A stretch of 43,762 nt of DNA from an uncultured Armatimonadota bacterium (GTDB lineage: Bacteria > Armatimonadota > Fimbriimonadia > Fimbriimonadales > Fimbriimonadaceae), in the NCBI GenBank assembly GCA_903904815.1, contig CAIVDU010000103.1, positions 1 to 43,762 of the forward strand, written 5' to 3'. The notes beneath the pieces are model-generated. The model ran no database searches. It was not told the DNA's origin and was given only the letters and a program-made list of their open reading frames with translations. The translations under genes and the position numbers were made by a program. Position 1 is the first letter of the stretch. Each line of letters begins with the position of its first letter. Of this stretch, positions 18,330 through 26,292 are shown piece by piece.

Positions 18330-19172
18330 TCACGAGATCACCACCGGCAGAATAGACCCGTCTTCGTTGAACACCAGTCGATCGATACAGGTGACTCGGT
18401 GGTGGGGATTGGTTTCTCCGAGGGGGCGGCGGTGGTACGCGATGACGTAATCCTCGGAATGAGGAAGGCGCAGGACGGAGTGGTGGCCGGCAGAAGTGCC
18501 CACGGCTGGGTCGCCTCTTAGGATGAGTCCGGACCTCTCGAACGGGCCGTAGGGATTGTCGGAAATCGCGTAAGCAACCTGATACGACGGGTCGCCCCAG
18601 CCGCCTTCCGACCACATAAAGTAGTACCGACCGTTCCTCTTTAACATGAAAGGGCCCTCGACGTAGTCGGTGGGCGTCACTTCCACGATATCGCCTTCCA
18701 AGGTAATCATGTCTTGACCGAGTCTTGAAACAACGGCGTGCTTCCATCCACCCCAATACAGATAGGGCGTTCCGTCGTCATCGATGAAGGCGTGGGCGTC
18801 TATGGGTTGAGCGCCGTGGTGGTATTCGACGACTAGCGGTCGGCCGAGAGCGTCGACGAACTTACCGGCAGGGGTATCGCAGACGGCAACTCCTAAACCA
18901 GCCCCGTCACCGGCCGAAAAGTAGAAATAAAACTTTCCGTCCTTTTCCGCGACCGAAGGGGCCCACGCGGCTCGGTTCGTACTCCAGGCGACGTCGCAAA
19001 AATCCAGGATTCGGCCGCACGGTTTCCAGATTTCGAGGTCGTCAGAAACGAAGGCTTCAAAGAATGTCTGCTCCTCGTAGGGCGCAGAGAATGTGGGATA
19101 GAGGTAGTAGCGGCCCTCAAAAAAGTGAATTTCTGGATCGGCATACCAGCCATCGAGGACGGGATTACTCAT
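18330..19172 (-). CDS. Glycoside hydrolase family 43 enzyme (arabinosidase/xylosidase-like)
   Basis: This 280-residue five-bladed beta-propeller protein has the GH43 catalytic triad: base D12 in GWYADPEIHF, the pKa-tuning Asp in PIDAHAFIDDDG, and the acid Glu in DYVEGPFMLKR. Blade motifs GRYYLYPTFS, FYFYFSAGDG and RYYFMWSEG are present. GH43 enzymes invert alpha-L-arabinofuranosides or beta-D-xylosides from plant hemicellulose or arabinan (family knowledge); the exact substrate cannot be read here. No signal peptide is present, so it likely acts on imported oligosaccharides in the cytoplasm. Its ATG begins 3 bp after the stop of the upstream histidine kinase, implying co-transcription, which is an unusual pairing. 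Length is typical of single-domain GH43 proteins. Confidence 0.9.
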   Translation of the reverse strand: MSNPVLDGWYADPEIHFFEGRYYLYPTFSAPYEEQTFFEAFVSDDLEIWKPCGRILDFCDVAWSTNRAAWAPSVAEKDGKFYFYFSAGDGAGLGVAVCDTPAGKFVDALGRPLVVEYHHGAQPIDAHAFIDDDGTPYLYWGGWKHAVVSRLGQDMITLEGDIVEVTPTDYVEGPFMLKRNGRYYFMWSEGGWGDPSYQVAYAISDNPYGPFERSGLILRGDPAVGTSAGHHSVLRLPHSEDYVIAYHRRPLGETNPHHRVTCIDRLVFNEDGSILPVVIS

Positions 19173-19175
19173 AAG

Positions 19176-21005
19176 CTAGTTTGGCAGCCAGAGGTAGAAG
19201 CTCGATCCCTCACTAGGACGACCCTCGGCCCAAGCTTTGCCTCTATGGCGTTCAGCCACGATTTTGACATTCGCGAGGCCAATTCCGGTGCCCGAATAGT
19301 CTCCGTCTTTGACGAGTCGCTCAAACGGCAGAAAGATGCGGTCGACGTACTTCTGGTCAAAACCAATTCCGTCGTCCCGAATCTCAACCACTCCTTCTGC
19401 ATTCTGGAGCACGGCAATCTGTGGTTCGGATCCCAACTTGCAGAACTTAACGGCGTTCGATAGCAGACACAGGAAGCACACACGCAGCAGCCGAATGTCT
19501 CCCGTTAAGCGCATTTCGGGGGCAATGTGAATCTGCTGGGGAGTGAGATTCAGCTCATTGGCAATCGATCGCACCAACTCGGAGATGTCCACAGGTTTGA
19601 ATTCGATGCTAATTCGACCGATTCGCGTTAGATGCAAAAGGTCATCAATCAGGATCGCCATCCGGTTCGCAGCGGCAGCCTGACGGGTGAGATATTCCCG
19701 GCCGAATTCATCGATGCCTTCGCCGAAGTCCCTCAGAAGGATTTGGCTTGAGGCTACGATTGCTCTGAGAGGCGCGCGGAGGTCGTGCGAAATGGAGTAG
19801 CAGAAGCTTTCCAAATACCTATTGGCTTGAGTGAGTTCGTCGGTACGCTCCTTGACCTTTCGCTCAAGCACTTCACGCATTGCTACCTCGGCCTGCTTCA
19901 GGGCGGTAATGTCCATGGTGACGCCGATGAAACGCTCGGGCTGTCCTGCGTCATCGCGAAGTACACGCCCCCTGGAAGAGACCCATCGCTCGCGACCGTC
20001 CCATCCCACGGTTCGAAACTCAAATTCGAAAGGCTGACCAGTCACGATTGCCATACCGGACGCTTTCATGACGTGATCAAGGTGAGTGGGATCAACGTAG
20101 CGTTCGAACATTTCGGTAGAAACCGTGTCGGTAGGGCTTGCTCCGAGGTGCTCCCGAGTGGCTGCGGACCACTCTTGTTCGCCGGTTATCAGGTTGGTAG
20201 ACCAAGTCCCGACCCGCGATGCTTCGAGCGCAATTTGCAATCGCTGTTCGCTTTCTTCGAGTGCGCGCGCCAATCTTCGCTGCTCATTGACGTCGTGGAC
20301 GACTCCAAGAAGGCGGACGCTTCCCCGATCGTTGTGAATCAATGACGAGGTTATCTCGGCCCAGACTTCCTTCTGGTCGGGGGTGATGTAGCGCTTTGCC
20401 ATCGTGTACGATTCGATCAGCCCTTCAATAACCTGTTCGTGCAGGATCATTTGATTGGCGATGTCGTCAGGGTGGGTGATCTCGTAAATCGTGCGACCGA
20501 TTAAGTCGGTGATGTCGCGCCCCACGATCTCGCAATAGCGAGGGTTGGCGTTGAGAATCTGTCCCTTTTCGTTGACCTCTAGAATTCCTAGGTGAACCGT
20601 ATCGTAAATTTCGTTGAATTCGAGAGCCGAGTCAGCGCCTGGAGGTCTTGAAGACTCTCTTTCTGAGTCGTGCTGAAAAAACAGGGCGTATGCGGCTCCA
20701 TAGTCGGCCACGGGGCACACTCTCACCTCTCGCTCACACGAACCACCACATGGCAACTTAAGCCGAATGCGTCCCCTTGCCGGGATGCCCTCCTCCATGC
20801 GAACTTTAAACCAGGAAATGCTGGAGGGATCTCCCAAGTAATTGAGGAACGAGGTGTGATCGAGCTGGTCTGAATTTCCGATGGAGATCAATCGCTGAGC
20901 CGCGGGGTTGACATAAAGGAGTTTCGCAGTGCGCTCAACAACGAGGACTCCTTCGGTTGAAAGCTCTACGATTTTCTCGAATGCTCCCCCGCCGGGAAGG
21001 CCCAA
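19176..21005 (-). CDS. Soluble multi-PAS sensor histidine kinase
   Basis: The 609-residue protein starts at a TTG. It has a degenerate N-terminal PAS (FEKIVELSTEGVLVV), two further PAS/PAC units (EIYDTVHLGILEVNEKG and the GVVHDVNEQRR and GVTMDITALKQ PAC ends) and a coiled linker. The HisKA helix carries the phospho-accepting H407 (SISHDLRAPLRAI), and the HATPase is marked by NAVKFC (N box), RDDGIGFD (G1) and GTGIGLANVKIV (G2). It has no transmembrane helix, so it senses a cytoplasmic cue. A response regulator is not adjacent. The gene is followed after 3 bp by the GH43 glycosidase. The TTG has no strong ribosome-binding site, so the true start could differ by a few codons. Confidence 0.93.
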   Translation of the reverse strand: MGLPGGGAFEKIVELSTEGVLVVERTAKLLYVNPAAQRLISIGNSDQLDHTSFLNYLGDPSSISWFKVRMEEGIPARGRIRLKLPCGGSCEREVRVCPVADYGAAYALFFQHDSERESSRPPGADSALEFNEIYDTVHLGILEVNEKGQILNANPRYCEIVGRDITDLIGRTIYEITHPDDIANQMILHEQVIEGLIESYTMAKRYITPDQKEVWAEITSSLIHNDRGSVRLLGVVHDVNEQRRLARALEESEQRLQIALEASRVGTWSTNLITGEQEWSAATREHLGASPTDTVSTEMFERYVDPTHLDHVMKASGMAIVTGQPFEFEFRTVGWDGRERWVSSRGRVLRDDAGQPERFIGVTMDITALKQAEVAMREVLERKVKERTDELTQANRYLESFCYSISHDLRAPLRAIVASSQILLRDFGEGIDEFGREYLTRQAAAANRMAILIDDLLHLTRIGRISIEFKPVDISELVRSIANELNLTPQQIHIAPEMRLTGDIRLLRVCFLCLLSNAVKFCKLGSEPQIAVLQNAEGVVEIRDDGIGFDQKYVDRIFLPFERLVKDGDYSGTGIGLANVKIVAERHRGKAWAEGRPSEGSSFYLWLPN

Positions 21006-21154
21006 ACCCGCAAACGCTTTGTGTTTCGACTCGATACGTTCATTTTACGCTGGGGGGTGATACTCAAATCGTGGCGAATCGTGCGGTTGCTTTCGCATTT
21101 CGACCTAGGTTAGGGATACCGTGGGGGGCATGTGGTGAGTAACATAGGTCCCGC

Positions 21155-22543
21155 ATGAAGAAGCTTTGGGGTGGTGCCTTCGGGGAGCGCACAGATGAGT
21201 TGGTAGATCGTTTTGGTCAGTCGATCGAAACGGATCTGAACTTTTGGCAAGAGGACATTATTGGGTCCGTTGCCCACGCGCGCATGCTCGGCGCCTGCGG
21301 GATCATTAGTCAGGAGGAGGCACAGCAGCTCATTGACGGCCTTGAGAAGATTCACGAGCAGGGGCCGAACTACCTTCGGTTGGATGTTGAAGACGTTCAC
21401 ACGGCTATCGAGATGAGGCTCGGCGAATTAGTAGGTGAGGTAGCCGGCAAACTGCATACGGCAAGGTCTCGAAACGACCAAGTCGCTACCGACACTCGAC
21501 TGTTTGTTCATAACGAACTCCTTCTCGTCCTCGACTTGGTGAAGAAGCTCCAGGGCCTATTGCTGGAGAAAGGGGACCAGTATCGAAGCGCTCTCATGCC
21601 CGGCTACACGCACCAGCAGCGTGCGCAACCGATCACTCTCGGATTCCACCTAATGGCCCATTTCTGGGCTTTCCAGCGGCATGGTTGGCGAGCGGAGCGG
21701 CTTTTCGATCTCGCGAACTACTCTCCGCTCGGGGCAGCGGCACTTGCTGGCTCGACTTTTCCAATAGATCGGGACATGACGAGTCGGGAGCTTGGATTTA
21801 CGGCTCCGATTCCCAACGCCTTGGACGCCACAAGCGACCGCTCCTACATCATGGATGCGCTTCATCTGTGCGCGCTGATCATGATCGATTTGAGTCGGGT
21901 GAGCCAGGAACTGATCTTGTTCTCTACCCGAGAATTCGGCTTCCTTAGACTCTCAGACACGGTCACCACGGGCTCGTCGATCATGCCGCAGAAGCGCAAT
22001 CCCGACATGGCGGAGTTAATTCGGGGACGCACGGGCCGAGCGATCGCGAACTGGACGACTTTGGCGACCACGATGAAGGCTCTTCCTCTGGGCTACAACC
22101 GAGATACCCAAGAGGACAAGCCACCGCTTTTCGACTCACTTCGGAAGGTGCGGGATTCGATCAAGTTGGTTCACCTCATGATCGAAAGCGCGGAGTGGGA
22201 CCTAGAGAAAATGGCAAGTTCGGTGCGCGGCGATTTTTCGACGGCGACCGACCTCGCAGACTTTCTCGCGACAAACGGCCTGCCGTTCCGGCAGGCTCAC
22301 GAGCTTGTGGGACAGGTTGTTCGAGGATGCGACGCAAAGGGGATCACTTTGGAAGATCTCACAGTGGAAACGCTGAGGGACATTGCTCCCGAGGTTCCAG
22401 CGGAAGCTCTGAGCGTGCTCCAACCGGAAAACTCCGTCCGAAGACGGGAATCGCTCGGCGGTCCCGGCCCGAACGCGTTGGGCGCCCAGATCGAACACGC
22501 TCGGCGGATCTACGAAGTGTCCGGTTTCCCGGCGATTGCCTAG
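21155..22543 (+). CDS. argH: Argininosuccinate lyase
   Basis: This enzyme splits argininosuccinate to arginine and fumarate, the last step of arginine synthesis, in the cytoplasm as a homotetramer. The 462-residue product has all three conserved regions of the fumarase/lyase superfamily. These are KLHTARSRNDQVATD, GYTHQQRAQP with catalytic H153, and the signature GSSIMPQKRNPDMAE at G273-E287, whose Ser274/Ser275 include the catalytic base. The start MKKLWGGAFGERTDE matches the family. The gene converges with a prepilin-like gene at its 3' end. argG (argininosuccinate synthase) is not next to it and must lie elsewhere. Confidence 0.97.
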   Translation: MKKLWGGAFGERTDELVDRFGQSIETDLNFWQEDIIGSVAHARMLGACGIISQEEAQQLIDGLEKIHEQGPNYLRLDVEDVHTAIEMRLGELVGEVAGKLHTARSRNDQVATDTRLFVHNELLLVLDLVKKLQGLLLEKGDQYRSALMPGYTHQQRAQPITLGFHLMAHFWAFQRHGWRAERLFDLANYSPLGAAALAGSTFPIDRDMTSRELGFTAPIPNALDATSDRSYIMDALHLCALIMIDLSRVSQELILFSTREFGFLRLSDTVTTGSSIMPQKRNPDMAELIRGRTGRAIANWTTLATTMKALPLGYNRDTQEDKPPLFDSLRKVRDSIKLVHLMIESAEWDLEKMASSVRGDFSTATDLADFLATNGLPFRQAHELVGQVVRGCDAKGITLEDLTVETLRDIAPEVPAEALSVLQPENSVRRRESLGGPGPNALGAQIEHARRIYEVSGFPAIA

Positions 22544-22550
22544 ATCCCGA

Positions 22551-23342
22551 TTACCGGAATCGCCAAACGATTCCGGTATGGGCTCCGCTAATTTGGGCGG
22601 CGCTGAAGACCTTTGCGTGGCCATCGGCGAAGATTACGAACGTTTCTCCGGTGTCGTGACCGGTGGAGACGTATCGCCCCAGAATCGGCTCGATAGCGGG
22701 GGCGGGTAAGACGGGTCCAAGCTCTTTCACGAGATCCCGATCACTGGCAAGCGGGGCGCTTTCATCGAGTCGATCGGGCTGGGGGACGCCATTGTACGGA
22801 TTGAACTCATATCCCCGATATTTCTCATCGGTGGGGCCACCTGGAGTCAACGCAAATAGCGCGATGGCGGCGGGCTTATCGCCTTTGTCGAAGCTAGCCA
22901 CTGAGTTGAACGAAATGCAGCCAGATTGGTCTGCCTGGTCGTCGTTGCATCCCTGCGTTTTGTCGATCGACGTTGCGCTGCTGTATCCGATCGTCATCAT
23001 GCCCCGGTCGGAGAAGGATTCCGGATAGATTCCCTCGGAGCCTGGGGCTACGAAAAGTTGCTTGCTCTTTGCATATCCTTTGAGGCCGTCCGGCCAAATC
23101 TTCGCGGGGCTCGAATCGGGGAGTCCATAGTTTGTTGCGGGGAGGTACTTGCCGTTCGAGTCCTGGAGATAGAGCATCAGGGCCTTGCCCAACTCCTGAG
23201 CCTGGGTCAGGGCGACGCCCTTGTATGCCGACTCCTTGGCTGACTTGAACACGGGGAATAGAACGGCGGCGAGTACGAGGATGATCGTGATGACGATCAA
23301 AAGTTCGATGATTGTGAAGGCTCGGCGAAAGGAACGGAGCAT
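22551..23342 (-). CDS. Prepilin-like secreted protein with DG motif
   Basis: The ATG at 23342 starts a 263-residue protein with a type IV prepilin leader: a short basic MLRSFRRA, then FTIIELLIVITIILVLAA with Glu at position 5 of the mature hydrophobic helix. PilD-type peptidase would cleave before Phe and methylate it. The C-terminus contains HDTGETFVIFADGHAKVF, the His-spacer-Asp-Gly pattern common in the large families of such proteins in Planctomycetes, Armatimonadota and Lentisphaerae. The frame is open to 23534, but that part is the shadow of the upstream gene. Its ATG shares one base with the upstream TGA (TGATG), implying translational coupling to the zinc-ribbon membrane protein. The ligand or assembled structure is unknown. 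Confidence 0.88.
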   Translation of the reverse strand: MLRSFRRAFTIIELLIVITIILVLAAVLFPVFKSAKESAYKGVALTQAQELGKALMLYLQDSNGKYLPATNYGLPDSSPAKIWPDGLKGYAKSKQLFVAPGSEGIYPESFSDRGMMTIGYSSATSIDKTQGCNDDQADQSGCISFNSVASFDKGDKPAAIALFALTPGGPTDEKYRGYEFNPYNGVPQPDRLDESAPLASDRDLVKELGPVLPAPAIEPILGRYVSTGHDTGETFVIFADGHAKVFSAAQISGAHTGIVWRFR

Positions 23343-24070
23343 CAATTTTCTCCCCCGCCAGCGCTCTTCTGAATCGTTGAAATCAATCCACGGACTGAAT
23401 CGGGAGCTTCCTCGACATTCTTCGACATCACCATGTGGGCCATCTTTTTCAGTTCGTCGGATCCGTCCTTTCGGCGAACGAAGATCGTGTCCTGTTCGGA
23501 AACGGCGGCGACAAAGGCGTCGGGTCCCGTCCACGCAATGGTGAGTTTAAGTTCCTTCGGAATCGACGTAGTTGAGTCACCAGAGGCAGTCAGTCCAAAG
23601 AGGGTCACTTTGGTCGCGTCGACTAAGTAATGTCCCTTGGCGGTGGCGGTTCCAGAGCTGTTGGTGATGACCACCTTTACGTCTTCGGAACCATCGAATG
23701 AGAATGACCCCGTGGCGACTTGGAGTTTAGTAAACGCATTTGAGTCTTCACCTTTCACGTTGAGCGTTTCGGTGATCTCCCAATTCCCCTTCAAAGGATG
23801 GTGTCTTCCCGCGCCGAACATCGACCGGACAAAGTCCCAGTCTTCGGTCCACGGACGATAGTAGTAGCCACCCCAAAGGAGAATCACCACGAGCGTAAAG
23901 CTGAGAAGCGGCGTCGAGTTCCCAGGTTCCACATAGGCTCGGACCTTTCTCTTCTTCTTTTTCGGCAGTCGCGAAAGGCCAGCGCCAATGGCGGTGTACC
24001 CGCATTGTCGACAACGTTCATCTCCCTTAACCCAATTAGCAGCACATTTAGGACAGGATCCAAGATCCAT
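23342..24070 (-). CDS. Zinc-ribbon single-pass membrane protein
   Basis: The 242-residue product begins MDLGSCPKCAANWVKGDERCRQCGYTA, a four-cysteine zinc ribbon (CPKC-x9-CRQC). A basic LPKKKKRKVR patch and one transmembrane helix (about residues 53-70, LSFTLVVILLWGGYYY) follow, then an extracytoplasmic domain of about 170 residues. That domain has beta-strand pairs such as HYLVDATKVTLFGL and LKLTIAWTGPDAFVA, resembling a lipocalin-like or DUF4488-type domain that tests 'this protein minus that protein' differences, but I cannot name the family. The ribbon faces the cytoplasm if the basic patch stays in. It overlaps the following prepilin-like gene by one base. Role unknown. Confidence 0.75.
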   Translation of the reverse strand: MDLGSCPKCAANWVKGDERCRQCGYTAIGAGLSRLPKKKKRKVRAYVEPGNSTPLLSFTLVVILLWGGYYYRPWTEDWDFVRSMFGAGRHHPLKGNWEITETLNVKGEDSNAFTKLQVATGSFSFDGSEDVKVVITNSSGTATAKGHYLVDATKVTLFGLTASGDSTTSIPKELKLTIAWTGPDAFVAAVSEQDTIFVRRKDGSDELKKMAHMVMSKNVEEAPDSVRGLISTIQKSAGGGEN

Positions 24071-24230
24071 AACACCGAAATTATAGGGGGAAAGTTCGAG
24101 CGTTTTATTAAGGTTAAACGTTTATCTAGTGGTCAAAACGGAACATTCCACAAAAAGGGATGGTCTAAGCCGGGCCGGTAGACCCATCGCAACTTAAAAG
24201 ACCCGGCGGCTTCAGGAATATGGAGATACG

Positions 24231-24264
24231 ACGGTCCTGTCACCAAGTCTCGACGCAGGACCGT
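24231..24264. promoter_or_regulatory. 9-bp perfect inverted repeat upstream of the DUF2087 gene
   Basis: ACGGTCCTG at 24231 and CAGGACCGT at 24256 are exact reverse complements separated by 16 bp. The second arm ends 19 bp before the ATG at 24284. It could be an operator or a leader hairpin that affects translation. The gap 24071-24283 holds nothing else that I recognise. Confidence 0.45.
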
Positions 24265-24283
24265 TGGGTCAAAACGCAGGGCT

Positions 24284-24586
24284 ATGCTAACCATCGATTA
24301 CTACTTTGACGAGAACGGAACGCTCCTGACATGGCCCTCGAAGCGGAAGCGAGAGATCCAACTCAGGGTTCTCGCGCGACTGGCCGACTCATTTGAGATT
24401 GGCCCAGAATGGACCGAGCAGGAGATCAATTCTCTCCTCAAGAGCCGAATCGCTTTTCCCGATCATGCGTTGATTCGTCGCGAGTTGATCGACGCTGGCC
24501 TTATGCGTCGATCAAGGGACTGCCGTCGGTACTGGAGGGAGCCATCCACTGCCCGTGAATCGCCAGATGATTCCGGCAACCATTGA
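24284..24586 (+). CDS. DUF2087 family protein
   Basis: This 100-residue protein matches the DUF2087 pattern as I recall it. FDENGTLLTWPSKRKREIQ is followed by VLARLADSFEIGPEWTEQEINSLLKSRIA, then DHALIRRELIDAGLM and DCRRYWR. The fold is a small winged helix, often fused to or found next to transcription regulators, and is suggested to bind nucleic acid (family knowledge, not proven). The C-terminal tail (EPSTARESPDDSGNH) is likely disordered. The length equals that of the stand-alone family members. It lies between a divergent zinc-ribbon gene and a convergent DinB gene, with the inverted repeat at 24231-24264 just ahead of its start. Confidence 0.88.
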   Translation: MLTIDYYFDENGTLLTWPSKRKREIQLRVLARLADSFEIGPEWTEQEINSLLKSRIAFPDHALIRRELIDAGLMRRSRDCRRYWREPSTARESPDDSGNH

Positions 24587-24631
24587 GCATCGGCAGCCAG
24601 TTGTTCTACGGCCAAAATCCACCCCCCCAGT

Positions 24632-25129
24632 TTATAGGGTGACGAATTCCTCGGTCACATGAAATTCAGTGTCCCCGTAGAGTAGCTGAATCATATTGAT
24701 CTGACCCATATGGTAGGTCATGTTCCTAAGCGGGAATTGGATCGCGAGGGCGAGTGGCATGGGGCCGCGATGGGTGGTGATGACGCGGTCCAGATCTTGT
24801 GCCTGGAGCTTTCGGATTTCGGCGGCGAGCTCGTCGGCGCTGACCTTGAGGGCGGATGTGGCTTCATTTACGCTCTCGTAGAGGTCAAGGTTTTCCGGAC
24901 TCTTAATAATGGGTCCACCGTGTAGGAAACTGAGAAAGCGGCGGTTCGCGAAGATGCACTCCCCAACCAGTTCCATCACCGACCGTGTCTGCGAACCGGG
25001 TTCCGTCGATGGCCGCCAGCGAAGACGATCTTCTCGGGTGCTCTCCACAAAGTGGGCCATGATCTTCGCTGCCTTTTCGATTTGGCGGGCCTGAAACGCG
25101 ACTACCGTCAATTCTGATCCTTCGCTCAT
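24632..25129 (-). CDS. DinB-fold protein
   Basis: The 165-residue product has the four-helix DinB/YfiT-like layout. An N-terminal helix region contains QARQIEKAAKIMAHFVES, followed by WRPSTEPGSQTRSVMELVGECIFANRRFL. The C-terminal helix FPLRNMTYHMGQINMIQLLYGD carries the His that, with others, binds a divalent metal in this superfamily. DinB-like proteins are small soluble metal-binding proteins, some with thiol-dependent transferase activity; function cannot be read for this copy. Two other DinB-fold genes lie in the window at 25771 and 33112. It precedes a DUF1579 gene, with 74 bp between. Confidence 0.86.
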   Translation of the reverse strand: MSEGSELTVVAFQARQIEKAAKIMAHFVESTREDRLRWRPSTEPGSQTRSVMELVGECIFANRRFLSFLHGGPIIKSPENLDLYESVNEATSALKVSADELAAEIRKLQAQDLDRVITTHRGPMPLALAIQFPLRNMTYHMGQINMIQLLYGDTEFHVTEEFVTL

Positions 25130-25203
25130 GGGGTCATTTTGTCGTGTCTTCGTCTACCAGTTTGGGACTAACCGCTCTCTCAGAGTCTTCCGTGCCCAAG
25201 CCT

Positions 25204-25719
25204 CTACTTCGTGTAGGAGGAAGTGAATAGAAGTCTCCACCCAGATGGTCCCTGTAGTTCGAGGGTGTACTCCAGCGAGGTTGTGGTCGTGGCGTTGTAG
25301 GTCGCCCTGAAGATGTGCTCTCCCGATGCACCCGTCGATTTTGTCTCCATCACGAGCTTCGTGCCTTGGACGTCACCCTCAAGCTGCATGGCGCCTACGG
25401 AACTGTCATTGAACCACCACGCCTCATACTTCTTGGAAGTCGGGTCGAAAGTGATGAAATGGCGGCTGTCGGTGGCCTTGCGACCAGGGAGAGTCGTCGC
25501 CAGCTTTTCTTCGAGATACAGGCCACCCACCGCGTCCCGAATTTGGTTTACGTTTTCGCCGACCATGGGAGGGCCGCCAGTATTGAAATTCTGCTTTCCA
25601 TGCCAATCCCCTTGGAGGAACGCTACTGCTTTCATGCCTTCCATCTGCGCCACTTTAGGCGCTTGAGCATATGAAATAAGCGAGGCAGAGACGATGGCTA
25701 GTGAAAAAAGAGTCTTCAT
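25204..25719 (-). CDS. Secreted DUF1579-like protein
   Basis: The 171-residue product starts MKTLFSLAIVSASLISYAQA, a typical Sec signal peptide with AQA cleavage. The mature part has FLQGDWHGKQNF, a TFDPTSKKYEAWWFND block and several beta strands. These match the lipocalin-like DUF1579 family pattern ('GxWxG ... yD.....y...w.d'). Such proteins are small periplasmic or extracellular beta barrels with unknown ligands. The ATG at 25719 was chosen over an upstream in-frame codon at 25746 because it sets the signal peptide. It stands in a loose cluster with two DinB genes on the same strand. Confidence 0.82.
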   Translation of the reverse strand: MKTLFSLAIVSASLISYAQAPKVAQMEGMKAVAFLQGDWHGKQNFNTGGPPMVGENVNQIRDAVGGLYLEEKLATTLPGRKATDSRHFITFDPTSKKYEAWWFNDSSVGAMQLEGDVQGTKLVMETKSTGASGEHIFRATYNATTTTSLEYTLELQGPSGWRLLFTSSYTK

Positions 25720-25770
25720 TGAAATCACCCGGACTGAGAATCGCACATTTTTGCCTTTTCGCCAAGCCCG

Positions 25771-26238
25771 CTAGTTCCAGTGCATTTCCAGATCGCCGTT
25801 CAGCGACTGGATGAAGTTGAGTTGAGCGTCGTGATACATGGTGTGCATGGCGGCGAATTGAGCCAGCGCGAAAGCGGGTCGCTCACTGCCAGGGGTTCCC
25901 ACCATCTTTCCAGATTCCGCTTCAGGAATCGCCTTTGCCGCTTCGGTGAGTTCCTCGCAGGCTGACTTCAGGTAGAGGGAAATTCCTTGTTTTGAGCGCA
26001 ATTCGTCGGGAGCGACCAGCCAGCCATCCACCTCGGGCATAGCGGGTGGCTCCTGCCCGGCTAACCGAGCAGCGATTCGTCGATTGATGAGCGCAACCTC
26101 GAAGGTGAAGTCGACAGGAACTCGGGCGTTCCCGCCGGCAGACTCTAGGAGCTGCCTTTCCGTCATTGCCTCAAGGTCGTTCAGATACACCTTCGATGCT
26201 TGCTCAATTGCCTTGACGGCGCTTTCCATGGGTCCCAT
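25771..26238 (-). CDS. DinB-fold protein
   Basis: This 155-residue protein has a helix-rich layout and a C-terminal AAMHTMYHDAQLNFIQSLNGDLEMHWN, close to the MTYHMGQINMIQLLYGD end of the DinB gene at 24632 and to the WYHDGQFNYIQCMLGD end of the copy at 33112. The YH(D/M)xQ(L/I/F)N motif supplies one of the metal-binding histidines in the superfamily. The N-terminal LTER-like segment contains DFTFEVALINRRIAARLAG, which corresponds to the second DinB helix. Two ATGs three codons apart are possible starts; the longer is given. Biochemical activity unknown. Confidence 0.85.
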   Translation of the reverse strand: MGPMESAVKAIEQASKVYLNDLEAMTERQLLESAGGNARVPVDFTFEVALINRRIAARLAGQEPPAMPEVDGWLVAPDELRSKQGISLYLKSACEELTEAAKAIPEAESGKMVGTPGSERPAFALAQFAAMHTMYHDAQLNFIQSLNGDLEMHWN

Positions 26239-26292
26239 GCGACATACCTTACACTTTTTAGGGGTTAGCGGTTAGGCGGTTCGGAGTTGAGG

